DNA of 19,736 bases from Ruminococcaceae bacterium UBA6392 (GCA_002438685.1 DJQG01000031.1:5633-25368), one strand, 5' to 3'; numbered from the stretch's first letter, positions 1 to 7,313 are shown. The notes: generated by a model not told the origin, from the sequence alone. Program-made: numbers and translations.

Positions 1-20
1 ACGCGTTGCTAACGCCGATG

Positions 21-53
21 TAGGGGAGCCTGTTTTGCAGGCTCCCCTATTTT
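21..53 (+). terminator. Rho-independent terminator-like hairpin over the pyrB start
   Basis: A perfect 12-bp inverted repeat (21-32 with 38-49, 5-base loop 33-37) is followed by TTTT and an AT-rich stretch, the form of an intrinsic terminator. It may end an upstream gene outside the window or act as an attenuator for pyrB. Its left arm contains the only good Shine-Dalgarno-like sequence (AGGGGAG, 22-28) and its loop and right arm contain the TTG at 35, so folding would also hide the apparent pyrB start. Confidence 0.75.
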
Positions 54-1141
54 CATTTATTACGATAAACATCCTCGCCCTCTCCGCCGAGGAGATCGAC
101 CAGCTGATAGCCGTCGCCGACGACATCATGGCGCAGCCCGAAAAATACAACGAGGTCTGCCGCCACAAAATTCTCGCCACGCTGTTCTTTGAGCCCTCAA
201 CGCGCACAAGGCTCAGCTTCGAGAGCGCGATGCTCTCGCTCGGCGGTCAGGTGATAGGCTTCTCCGGCGCGGATTCAAGCTCCGCTGTCAAGGGTGAGAC
301 GATTGCCGACACGATAGAGGTAGTCAACGGTTACGCGGATATAATCGCCATGCGCCACCCGAAAGAGGGTGCGCCGGTCGTCGCGTCCATGCACACGGCG
401 GTGCCGCTGATAAACGCGGGCGACGGCGGGCATTTTCATCCCACGCAGACGCTCGCCGATCTGCTGACCATCCACCACGAAAAGGGCACTTTTGACAACC
501 TCACAATAGGACTCTGCGGCGACCTGAAATACGGCAGAACCGTCCACTCGCTCATCGCCGCGATGACGAGATACAGGAATGTAAAATTCGTGCTCATCTC
601 CCCCGAGGAGCTGCGCCTGCCGCAGTTTGTTATTGACGACTATCTCGAGGGAAGCGGGCTTCAATATGAGGAGTGCCGCTCGCTCGAAGAGGCGATGCCG
701 AAGCTCGACATACTCTATATGACCCGCATCCAGCGCGAGCGTTTCACGGACGACGCGGAGTATCAGCGGCTCAACGGCATATATGTCCTCGACAAGGAGA
801 AGATGAGTCTTGCAAAGAGCGACATGTGTGTGCTGCATCCCCTGCCGCGAGTCAACGAGATATCGCCCGAGGTGGACTCCGACCCGCGTGCAAAATATTT
901 CGAGCAGACGCGGTGCGGCAAGTTCATGCGCATGGCGCTGATAATGAAGCTGCTCGGGCTCATACCAAACGAGGTTCAGCCCGAAAAGGCGGAGGAGCCG
1001 CAGTATATATACGACAAATACCGTTGTGACAACCCCGCCTGCATCAGCGTATGCGAGCCGGATGTCAGAAGCATTTTTAAGACTTTTGACGCAAACGGCG
1101 GCGCATGCAGATGCATTTATTGTGACAAAGAGCGAAAGTAA
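35..1141 (+). CDS. pyrB: Aspartate carbamoyltransferase with fused PyrI-type zinc domain
   Basis: Catalyses carbamoyl phosphate plus aspartate to carbamoyl aspartate, the committed step of pyrimidine synthesis, in the cytosol. Visible ATCase motifs are EPSTRTR (residues 53-59), GDLKYGRTVHS, HPTQTLADLL and HPLPRVNE (268-275). The chain is 368 residues against about 310 for a normal catalytic subunit. The extra C terminus has Cys331-X4-Cys336-X23-Cys360-X2-Cys363, the same spacing as the zinc site of E. coli PyrI (Cys109, 114, 138, 141), with similar flanking residues (ACIS..EP, CDKE). The PyrI allosteric nucleotide-binding domain is absent. The start is uncertain: TTG at 35 has AGGGGAG six bases upstream, but both lie inside a terminator-like hairpin, and the reading frame stays open to the window edge, so translation could begin further upstream. 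Related proteins would be expected to start near codon 7. Confidence 0.93.
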   Translation: MQAPLFSFITINILALSAEEIDQLIAVADDIMAQPEKYNEVCRHKILATLFFEPSTRTRLSFESAMLSLGGQVIGFSGADSSSAVKGETIADTIEVVNGYADIIAMRHPKEGAPVVASMHTAVPLINAGDGGHFHPTQTLADLLTIHHEKGTFDNLTIGLCGDLKYGRTVHSLIAAMTRYRNVKFVLISPEELRLPQFVIDDYLEGSGLQYEECRSLEEAMPKLDILYMTRIQRERFTDDAEYQRLNGIYVLDKEKMSLAKSDMCVLHPLPRVNEISPEVDSDPRAKYFEQTRCGKFMRMALIMKLLGLIPNEVQPEKAEEPQYIYDKYRCDNPACISVCEPDVRSIFKTFDANGGACRCIYCDKERK

Positions 1142-1160
1142 AAAAGTTCTCCGATGCGCC

Positions 1161-1190
1161 TTGACTGAAAGGTCTTGTATTTGGTATACT
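1161..1190 (+). promoter_or_regulatory. Extended -10 sigma-70 promoter for the purine operon
   Basis: The -35 element TTGACT (1161-1166) and the -10 element TATACT (1185-1190) are 18 bases apart. TGG directly before the -10 makes it an extended -10. Transcription should start near 1197, about 11 bases before the first helix of the ZTP riboswitch. The promoter begins only 20 bases after the pyrB stop, and no terminator is seen between them, so some read-through from pyrB is possible. Confidence 0.8.
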
Positions 1191-1207
1191 TTAGATACAA
1201 TACAGAT

Positions 1208-1286
1208 GAGTTTTCTGCGACTGACGGATTATTGCAGAGCACTGCAAGGGAACAGAAAAACTCTTTTTCAGCCGACCGTCTGGGCA
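1208..1286 (+). ncRNA. ZTP (pfl) riboswitch aptamer
   Basis: The conserved ZTP-riboswitch segments are present: GACTGACGG (1219-1227) and GCCGACCGTCTGGGCA (1271-1286). The fold also fits. Helix P1 pairs 1208-1217 with 1253-1263 with one bulged base. An internal hairpin pairs 1232-1237 with 1242-1247. GACGG (1223-1227) pairs with CCGTC (1276-1280) in the 3' subdomain. The class binds ZMP/ZTP, derived from the purine intermediate AICAR, and signals shortage of 10-formyl-THF. It lies in the leader of an operon containing the AICAR-using enzyme and formate-THF ligase, which supports the call. Confidence 0.92.
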
Positions 1287-1320
1287 CACCTGAGATACAT
1301 TCTCGGAGTGTGCCCTTTTT
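1282..1320 (+). terminator. Riboswitch-controlled intrinsic terminator
   Basis: GGGCACAC (1282-1289) pairs with GTGTGCCC (1308-1315). An inner helix pairs 1290-1295 with 1301-1306, with A1307 bulged, and TTTTT follows (1316-1320). The first five stem bases (1282-1286) are also the 3' end of the ZTP aptamer, so aptamer and terminator folding are mutually exclusive. The expected logic, from the family, is that bound ZTP prevents termination and turns the operon on. Confidence 0.9.
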
Positions 1321-1341
1321 GATTTTTTCAGGAGGTATGAA

Positions 1342-1842
1342 ATGAAGAAAGTCGGTATAGTAATGGGCAGCGACAGCGACCTGCCCGTCATCAGAAAAGC
1401 AACAGACACTCTGTGCGCGCTCGGCATCCCGTTTGAAGCGCACGTCTATTCGGCACACAGAACGCCCAACGAGGCCATGGCTTTTGCCCGCTCGGCAAAG
1501 GAAAAAGGCTTCGGAGTCGTTATAGCCGCAGCAGGCATGGCGGCGCATCTCGCCGGAGCCATTGCGGCGAACACCACCCTGCCCGTTATCGGCATACCCT
1601 GCAAATCCAATACTCTCGACGGCATTGACGCCCTCCTTTCAACAGTACAGATGCCCTCCGGCATACCCGTTGCGACTGTTGCGATAAACGGAGGAGCCAA
1701 TGCCGCTTTGCTTTCGGCTCAGATACTCGCGCTGAGCGAGCCGGAGCTTGCAAAGAAGCTTGAAAAAAAACGCGCCGCCGACGCCAAGGCAGTCCTCGAA
1801 AAGGACTCCGCCGTTTCGGCAGAACTCAATTCGGAGGTTTAA
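1342..1842 (+). CDS. purE: N5-carboxyaminoimidazole ribonucleotide mutase, class I PurE
   Basis: Converts N5-CAIR to CAIR in de novo purine synthesis; a soluble enzyme, octameric in the family. At 166 residues it matches the usual class I length. GSDSDLP (residues 9-15) forms the phosphate-binding loop and SAHRTP (37-42) carries the catalytic histidine, His39. SAHR and the AAGMAAHLAG segment indicate class I rather than the class II enzyme (SAHK), so a PurK partner making N5-CAIR would be expected; none is in the window. AGGAGGT at 1330-1336 sets the start. It is the first gene behind the ZTP riboswitch, and the purM ribosome binding site (GGAGGT) lies in its last codons. Confidence 0.96.
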   Translation: MKKVGIVMGSDSDLPVIRKATDTLCALGIPFEAHVYSAHRTPNEAMAFARSAKEKGFGVVIAAAGMAAHLAGAIAANTTLPVIGIPCKSNTLDGIDALLSTVQMPSGIPVATVAINGGANAALLSAQILALSEPELAKKLEKKRAADAKAVLEKDSAVSAELNSEV

Positions 1843-1845
1843 AAC

Positions 1846-2889
1846 ATGAACGAGATATCAAAGTCCGATGTATACGCCGACGCGGGCGTTGACATAACCG
1901 CGGGATACAAGGCAGTTGAGCTTATGAAAAAGCACATCGCGCGCACGCTCACCTCGGGCGTCTGCTCGGATGTAGGCGGCTTCGGCGGTCTGTTTGAGCT
2001 CGACCTGACAGGGATTTCAAAACCCGTGCTCGTCAGCGGCACAGACGGAGTCGGCACGAAGCTCAAGATAGCCTTTCTCATGGATAAGCACGACACCGTC
2101 GGCATCGACTGCGTGGCGATGTGCGTCAACGATATAATCTGCTGCGGCGCGAAGCCCCTGTTCTTCCTCGACTACATAGCCTGCGGCAAGAACTATCCCG
2201 AGAGGATAGCGGACATTGTCAGCGGCGTCTGCGAGGGCTGCGTCCAGTCGGGCGCGGTCCTCATCGGCGGCGAGACCGCGGAGATGCCCGGATTTTATCC
2301 GATAGACGAATACGACCTCGCGGGCTACTGCACGGGCGTTGTCGACAAGGGCAGAATTATCGACAATAAAACAATGACCCCCGGCGACGTTATAATCGCG
2401 CTCCCCTCGAGCGGCGTTCATTCAAACGGCTTCTCGCTCGTGAGAAAAGTTTTCGATGTTGAAAACCGCAATCTCACCCTCCCCGTTGACGAGCTCGGCG
2501 GCAAGAGCATAGGCGAAACTCTGCTCACGCCGACAAAGATATATGTAAAACCCGTTCTCGCACTGCTCGAAAAGATAAAAGTCAAGGGCATATCCCACAT
2601 CACGGGCGGCGGCTTCTACGAAAACATCCCGAGAAGCATCCCCGACTCGCTCGGTGCAAAGATAGACCGCTCGGCGATAAAAGTTCTGCCTATATTTGAT
2701 CTCATCGCAAAAGCCGGAAACATCTGCGAACGCGATATGTTCAACACATTTAACATGGGTGTGGGCATGAGCATAGTCGTTTCAAAGGACGACGCCGACG
2801 GGGCGCTCAACATTCTTAAAGCCTCGGGCGAAGAGCCCTATATCATAGGCGAGATAGTCCCGTCTGCGGAGAAAATCGAGATATGCTGA
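1846..2889 (+). CDS. purM: Phosphoribosylformylglycinamidine cyclo-ligase (AIR synthetase)
   Basis: Closes the imidazole ring: FGAM plus ATP gives AIR. At 347 residues it has the family length. Motifs include GTDGVGTKLK (65-74), DCVAMCVNDI, the catalytic-loop segment GGETAEMPG (141-149) and HITGGGFYENIPR near the C-terminal domain. The gene starts three bases after the purE stop, with GGAGGT inside the end of purE, so the two are almost certainly co-transcribed. Its last seven bases overlap the start of the next gene, the formate-channel homologue. Confidence 0.97.
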   Translation: MNEISKSDVYADAGVDITAGYKAVELMKKHIARTLTSGVCSDVGGFGGLFELDLTGISKPVLVSGTDGVGTKLKIAFLMDKHDTVGIDCVAMCVNDIICCGAKPLFFLDYIACGKNYPERIADIVSGVCEGCVQSGAVLIGGETAEMPGFYPIDEYDLAGYCTGVVDKGRIIDNKTMTPGDVIIALPSSGVHSNGFSLVRKVFDVENRNLTLPVDELGGKSIGETLLTPTKIYVKPVLALLEKIKVKGISHITGGGFYENIPRSIPDSLGAKIDRSAIKVLPIFDLIAKAGNICERDMFNTFNMGVGMSIVVSKDDADGALNILKASGEEPYIIGEIVPSAEKIEIC

Positions 2890-3503
2890 AAAACTTTCTG
2901 AGTTCTGTCTGCGCAGGCGTATTAATTTCTATCGGCGGCTGTGTGTTTCTCGCGTGTGAGAACAGATATGTCGGCGCGGTGCTGTTTTCGGTGGCTCTGC
3001 TCTGCATCTGCCTCAAGGGCTACGCGCTCTACACCGGCAGGGTGGGTTATATAATTGAGAGCCACAAAAAGAGTGATTTTGCCGTTCTTGCGGTCATACT
3101 CATCGGCAATCTTATAACGACATTTCTTCTCAGCATGCTCGTGCGGGTTTCTATGCCGCAGCTCGGCGAGACGGCGGCTGCAATCTGCTCCGCCAAGCTC
3201 ACCCAAGCATTCTGGCAGACTCTTGTCCGCGCGTTTTTCTGCGGAATACTGATGTATCTCGCTGTGAGCACATACAAAGAGAAGCACACTGTTTTGGGTA
3301 TTCTCTTCTGCGTGCCGGTGTTTATTCTAAGCGGCTTTGAACATTCGATAGCCGATATGTTCTATTTCGGCGCGTCGGGCATCTTCTCTTTGAGTGCCGC
3401 GCTGTTCATGCTCGCTGTGGTTCTCGGCAACTCGCTCGGCGGAATGCTCCTGCCGGCACTGACTCTTATCGGAGGGCAAAAAAATGAAAGCAAACAAAGC
3501 TGA
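2883..3503 (+). CDS. Formate/nitrite transporter (FNT) family channel
   Basis: A 206-residue membrane protein with about six hydrophobic segments. Family features include GNLITTFLLS in the middle helix, the ILMYLAV helix, the SGFEHSIADMF signature with the conserved pore histidine (His154), and GNSLGGMLLPALTL near the end. FocA uses the equivalent histidine in gating formate passage. The chain is short for the family (usually about 260-290), mainly through a reduced N terminus and loops. It overlaps purM by 7 bases and purN by 20 bases. Formate, rather than nitrite, is the likely substrate, because the operon also encodes formate-THF ligase and two 10-formyl-THF-using enzymes. Direction of transport cannot be told from sequence. 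Its ribosome binding site is weak and distant (GGAG 2868-2871), so translation may depend on coupling to purM. Confidence 0.88.
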   Translation: MLKNFLSSVCAGVLISIGGCVFLACENRYVGAVLFSVALLCICLKGYALYTGRVGYIIESHKKSDFAVLAVILIGNLITTFLLSMLVRVSMPQLGETAAAICSAKLTQAFWQTLVRAFFCGILMYLAVSTYKEKHTVLGILFCVPVFILSGFEHSIADMFYFGASGIFSLSAALFMLAVVLGNSLGGMLLPALTLIGGQKNESKQS

Positions 3504-4110
3504 AATCGCCGTTTTTGTCTCCGGCGGCGGAACGAATCTCCAGGCTCTTATCGACGCGCAGAAAAGCGGGATAATCGAGCACGGCGAGATAAAGCTGGTC
3601 GTTTCGAGCAACCCGAACGCCTACGCGCTCGAACGCGCGGCGAAAGCGGGAATAAAGAGCGTCACGGTCAGCAAAAAAGATTTCGGCAGTCAGGCGGCTG
3701 TTGAAGAAAAAATAACAAAAATACTAAAAGAAAACAATATAGACCTAATAGTCCTCGCGGGCTACATGAGCATACTGAGCGCGGACTTCACGCGCAGATA
3801 CGAGCGCAGGATAATAAATGTCCACCCATCGCTCATCCCGTCGTTCTGCGGCGAGGGCTTCTACGGGCTGCGAGTCCACGAAGCGGCGCTGAAAAAAGGA
3901 GTCAAAGTGACGGGCGCAACGGTTCATTTCGTCAACGAGATACCCGACGGCGGCGAAATAATCATGCAGAAGGCAGTCAAAGTCAGAGACGGCGACACGC
4001 CCGAAACGCTTCAAAAAAGAGTCATGCGGCTCGCCGAATGGAAGATTCTCCCGGCGGCAGCCGAAAAAATATCGGACGAGATAGTCCGAAAAAAAGCGGA
4101 GGAAAAATAA
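3484..4110 (+). CDS. purN: Phosphoribosylglycinamide formyltransferase (folate-dependent)
   Basis: Transfers formyl from 10-formyl-THF to GAR, giving FGAR. It has 208 residues, the usual size. SGGGTNLQAL at the N terminus binds the substrate phosphate. The catalytic triad of the family is visible: Asn112 and His114 in NVHPSLIPSF and Asp155 in PDGG, with the conserved VHFV histidine (His148) seven residues before it. GGAGGG at 3471-3476 precedes the ATG. The start overlaps the channel gene and the stop overlaps purO as TAATG, so expression is tightly coupled. It is one of two 10-formyl-THF consumers in the operon. Confidence 0.97.
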   Translation: MKANKAEIAVFVSGGGTNLQALIDAQKSGIIEHGEIKLVVSSNPNAYALERAAKAGIKSVTVSKKDFGSQAAVEEKITKILKENNIDLIVLAGYMSILSADFTRRYERRIINVHPSLIPSFCGEGFYGLRVHEAALKKGVKVTGATVHFVNEIPDGGEIIMQKAVKVRDGDTPETLQKRVMRLAEWKILPAAAEKISDEIVRKKAEEK

Positions 4111-4829
4111 TGGATATCTATAAAATAAACGACATCGCAAAGCTCATCGAGGGCAACTCCTATGTCGGAAGAGGCATCGTCATCGGCAAGAGCGCAGACG
4201 GCGCAAAGGCATGCACTGCGTATTTCATCATGGGTCGTTCGGCAAACAGCCGCAACCGCATATTCACCGAGCGCGACGGAGTGCTCTATACCGAGCCATT
4301 CGACGCTTCAAAGGTAGAAGATCCGAGTCTCATTATTTACGCCGCAGTCAGAAATTACGAAAACAAGACAATCGTCACAAACGGCGATCAGACAGATACA
4401 ATAAACGCCGCGCTGAAATCAGGCGGTTCGTTCAAAAATGCGCTTGAGACCCGCGAGTTTGAGCCGGACGCGCCAAACTTCACCCCCAGGATCAGCGGCA
4501 TGCTGACCTTCGAAAACAAAGATTTCACATATGAGATGAGCATTCTCAAAAGCGCGGACGCCGCAGGCAGCGCGTGCAGCAGATATACATTCTCTTATTC
4601 CCCGCTCGCAGGTCTCGGTCATTTCATCCACACCTATGTCTGCGACGGAAATCCCATTCCCACATTTCAGGGCGAGCCGGAGAGAGTGGCTATCCCGAAC
4701 GATATTGATGAGTTCACGCAGTCGCTTTGGAACGCCCTTGATGCGGACAACAAAATCTCGCTCTATGTCAGATACACCGATCTCGTGACCGGCGCGGAAG
4801 ACAGCAGACTCATAAACAAGAACGCTTGA
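4110..4829 (+). CDS. purO: IMP cyclohydrolase, archaeal-type PurO
   Basis: Closes the final ring, FAICAR to IMP. Most bacteria do this with the N-terminal domain of bifunctional PurH; here it is a separate 239-residue protein of the PurO family first known from archaea. Recognition rests on SYVGRGIVIGK at the N terminus (residues 17-27), the following GRSANSRNR segment and NGDQTDTI (91-98), which align with methanogen PurO (YxGRxxVxGK, SRSxxNR, NGSHTDII). The ATG at 4110 overlaps the purN stop by one base and has GGAGG at 4098-4102; an upstream in-frame ATG at 4038 lies inside purN and lacks such a site. The adjacent AICAR transformylase lacks its own cyclohydrolase domain, so the two genes together replace a fused PurH. 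Confidence 0.9.
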   Translation: MDIYKINDIAKLIEGNSYVGRGIVIGKSADGAKACTAYFIMGRSANSRNRIFTERDGVLYTEPFDASKVEDPSLIIYAAVRNYENKTIVTNGDQTDTINAALKSGGSFKNALETREFEPDAPNFTPRISGMLTFENKDFTYEMSILKSADAAGSACSRYTFSYSPLAGLGHFIHTYVCDGNPIPTFQGEPERVAIPNDIDEFTQSLWNALDADNKISLYVRYTDLVTGAEDSRLINKNA

Positions 4830-4843
4830 AAAGGAGACCAAAA

Positions 4844-6028
4844 ATGAAAGAATTCGAGCTCAAATACGGCTGCAACCCCAACCAGAAGCCCTCGCGCATC
4901 TATATGGCGGACGGCGGCGAACTGCCCATAGAAATCCTCTGCGGCAGACCCGGATACATAAACTTTCTCGACGCTTTCAACTCCTGGCAGCTCGTCAAGG
5001 AGCTCAAAGAGGCGCTCGGTCTCCCGGCGGTGACTTCTTTTAAGCATGTCAGCCCCACCTCGGCGGCGGTAGGCATCCCGCTCTCCGACAAGCTCAAAAA
5101 AGCCTGCTTTGTCGACGACATAGAGGGTCTTGACAACTCCCCGCTCGCCTGCGCCTATGCGCGCGCACGCGGCACGGACAGAATGTGTTCGTTCGGCGAC
5201 TGGGTCGCCCTCTCCGATGTCTGCGACGTTACTACCGCGAAGATGATAAAGCGCGAAGTCTCCGATGGCATCATCGCCCCCGGATATGAGCCAGAGGCGC
5301 TCGAAATTCTCAAATCCAAGCGCAAGGGCAACTACAATATAGTGAAAATCGACCCCGATTATGTTCCCGAAGAGACAGAGCGCAAGCAGGTCTACGGCAT
5401 AACCTTTGAACAGGGCAGAAACAATTTCAAGATAAACAGAGAGCTGCTCTCGAATATCGTCACCGAAAACAAAAATCTCCCCGACAGCGCGGCGCGCGAC
5501 CTTATAATCTCGCTCATCACGCTCAAATATACTCAGTCGAACTCCGTATGCTACGCGGTTGACGGACAGGCTATCGGCGTCGGCGCGGGTCAGCAGTCGA
5601 GAATACACTGCACCCGCCTCGCAGGCACAAAGGCCGACACCTGGTTCCTGCGTCAGCACGAAAAAGTCCTGAACCTTCCGTTCAAGGATTCGATAGGACG
5701 CCCCGACAGGGACAATGTCATTGACGGCTACATCAACAAAAACGAAGAAGATGTCTGCGCCGAGGGCAACTGGCAGAAATATTTCACCTCCCGCCCCGAG
5801 CCGCTGACCGACGAGGAGATAAAAGAATATCTCGCTTCAATTGACGGCGTATCGCTCGGCTCGGACGCGTTCTTCCCGTTCAGCGACAATATAGAGAGAG
5901 CAAAGCGCAGCGGAGTAAAATATATCGCAGAGCCCGGCGGCTCAATCCGCGACGACCTTGTGATAGAGTGCTGCGACAAATACGGCATGGTCATGGCATT
6001 CACCGGCATGCGCCTGTTCCACCATTGA
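4844..6028 (+). CDS. purH: Stand-alone AICAR transformylase (PurH C-terminal domain only)
   Basis: Formylates AICAR (ZMP) with 10-formyl-THF to give FAICAR. It has 394 residues and only the transformylase domain; fused PurH is about 510-600 with an N-terminal IMP cyclohydrolase domain. The active-site pair Lys67-His68 sits in SFKHVSP, and the substrate-site region LKYTQSNSVCYAVDGQ followed by GAGQQSRIHCTRLAG is intact. ATG at 4844 follows AAAGGAGA; a TTG at 4826 would include the ribosome binding site in the protein and is rejected. ZMP, the substrate, is also the ligand precursor for the operon's ZTP riboswitch, so this enzyme removes the signal that switches on its own synthesis. Some authors call this stand-alone form PurV. 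Confidence 0.93.
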   Translation: MKEFELKYGCNPNQKPSRIYMADGGELPIEILCGRPGYINFLDAFNSWQLVKELKEALGLPAVTSFKHVSPTSAAVGIPLSDKLKKACFVDDIEGLDNSPLACAYARARGTDRMCSFGDWVALSDVCDVTTAKMIKREVSDGIIAPGYEPEALEILKSKRKGNYNIVKIDPDYVPEETERKQVYGITFEQGRNNFKINRELLSNIVTENKNLPDSAARDLIISLITLKYTQSNSVCYAVDGQAIGVGAGQQSRIHCTRLAGTKADTWFLRQHEKVLNLPFKDSIGRPDRDNVIDGYINKNEEDVCAEGNWQKYFTSRPEPLTDEEIKEYLASIDGVSLGSDAFFPFSDNIERAKRSGVKYIAEPGGSIRDDLVIECCDKYGMVMAFTGMRLFHH

Positions 6029-6041
6029 CGGAGGACTCAAA

Positions 6042-7313
6042 ATGAACATTCTTGTAGTAGGTTCCGGCGGAAGAGAGCACGCCGTTATAAAAAAGCTCAG
6101 AGAGAACAGCGAAGTCAAAAAAATATTCGCCCTGCCCGGAAACGGCGGCATCGCCGCGGACGCCGAGTGCGTCAGCATAGGCGCTACAGATATCGACGGT
6201 ATTGCGGAATTTGCAAAGAACAATCGGATAGACTACGCAGTTGTCACGCCGGACGATCCGCTCGTGCTCGGCTGCGTTGACAGGCTCGAGAGCCTCGGCA
6301 TTTTCTGCTTCGGTCCGCGCAAAAACGCCGCGATAATCGAGGGCAGCAAGGTTTTTTCAAAGAACCTGATGAAAAAATACGGCATACCCACCGCACAGTA
6401 CGAAGTCTTTGACAGCGCAGAGGACGCGCTCGCCTATCTCGATTCCGCCCCCGTTCCGACTGTTATAAAGGCGGACGGTCTCGCGCTCGGCAAAGGCGTT
6501 ATAATCGCCGCGACGCGCGATGAGGCAAAAGAAGCGGTCGTTGAAATCATGCGCGATAAAAAGTTCGGCAAGAGCGGCGACAGCATCGTTATCGAAGAAT
6601 TTCTGACGGGTCCCGAGGTCTCGGTGCTCTCGTTCACGGACGGTAAGACCGTAGTCCCGATGATATCGTCGATGGATCACAAGCGCGCGCTCGACAACGA
6701 CGAAGGTCTCAACACCGGCGGCATGGGCACCGTTGCGCCGAACCCGTATTACACGAAAGAGGTTGCCGACAGATGCATGAAAGAGATATTCCTGCCGACG
6801 GTAAACGCGATGAACGCGGAGGGAAGAACTTTCAAAGGCTGCCTTTATTTCGGACTCATGCTGACGGAAAACGGTCCTAAAGTCATTGAATACAACTGCC
6901 GCTTCGGCGACCCGGAGACTCAGGTCGTGCTCCCGCTGCTAAAGAGCGATCTGCTCACCGTTATGCAGGCAACGACAAACGGCACGCTCGCCGAAACGCC
7001 CGTTGAGTTTTCGGATAAAAGTGCCTGCTGCGTCATCATGGCGTCAAAGGGCTATCCCATCGCATACGAAAAGGGTTATGAAATTGATATCCCGGACGAG
7101 ATTCGGGACAGCGTATATGTCGCGGGTGCCGCCGAGAAAAACGGCAAGCTCGTGACAAACGGAGGCAGAGTCCTCGGCGTGACGGCAGTCGAAGATACGC
7201 TTCGGGAGGCAATAGCCTCGGCATACGAAAAGGCAGAAAAAATTCACTTTGAAAACGCCTTCTACAGGCACGACATCGGCGCGAAAGCGCTCGCCGCAAG
7301 GGAGGAAAAATAA
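6042..7313 (+). CDS. purD: Phosphoribosylamine-glycine ligase (GAR synthetase)
   Basis: Joins phosphoribosylamine, glycine and ATP to form GAR, the substrate of PurN. It has 423 residues, the normal length. The N-terminal GSGGREHA (7-14) and the ATP-grasp elements KADGLALGKGV (about 143-153), GPEVSVLSF and NCRFGDPETQ (285-294) are all present. It starts 13 bases after purH, with GGAGG just upstream, and its stop codon is directly followed by the purL ATG. Confidence 0.97.
   Translation: MNILVVGSGGREHAVIKKLRENSEVKKIFALPGNGGIAADAECVSIGATDIDGIAEFAKNNRIDYAVVTPDDPLVLGCVDRLESLGIFCFGPRKNAAIIEGSKVFSKNLMKKYGIPTAQYEVFDSAEDALAYLDSAPVPTVIKADGLALGKGVIIAATRDEAKEAVVEIMRDKKFGKSGDSIVIEEFLTGPEVSVLSFTDGKTVVPMISSMDHKRALDNDEGLNTGGMGTVAPNPYYTKEVADRCMKEIFLPTVNAMNAEGRTFKGCLYFGLMLTENGPKVIEYNCRFGDPETQVVLPLLKSDLLTVMQATTNGTLAETPVEFSDKSACCVIMASKGYPIAYEKGYEIDIPDEIRDSVYVAGAAEKNGKLVTNGGRVLGVTAVEDTLREAIASAYEKAEKIHFENAFYRHDIGAKALAAREEK

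Noticed and set aside
1026..1322. Small + strand frame from the end of pyrB through the purine leader
   Set aside because: It overlaps pyrB in another frame, then promoter, ZTP aptamer and terminator, so it is not a gene.
1337..1345. ATG AAA TGA directly before purE as a leader peptide
   Set aside because: It overlaps the real purE ATG and lies too close to the Shine-Dalgarno sequence; likely chance.
4038..4109. Longer N terminus for purO from the ATG at 4038
   Set aside because: It lies wholly within purN and adds 24 residues rich in Lys/Gly/Ser unlike the family; ATG 4110 has a better ribosome binding site and overlaps the purN stop.
4763..5659. Minus-strand reading frame (298 codons) opposite purO/purH
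   Set aside because: No motif, no plausible promoter or ribosome binding site, and fully explained by codon bias of the + strand genes.
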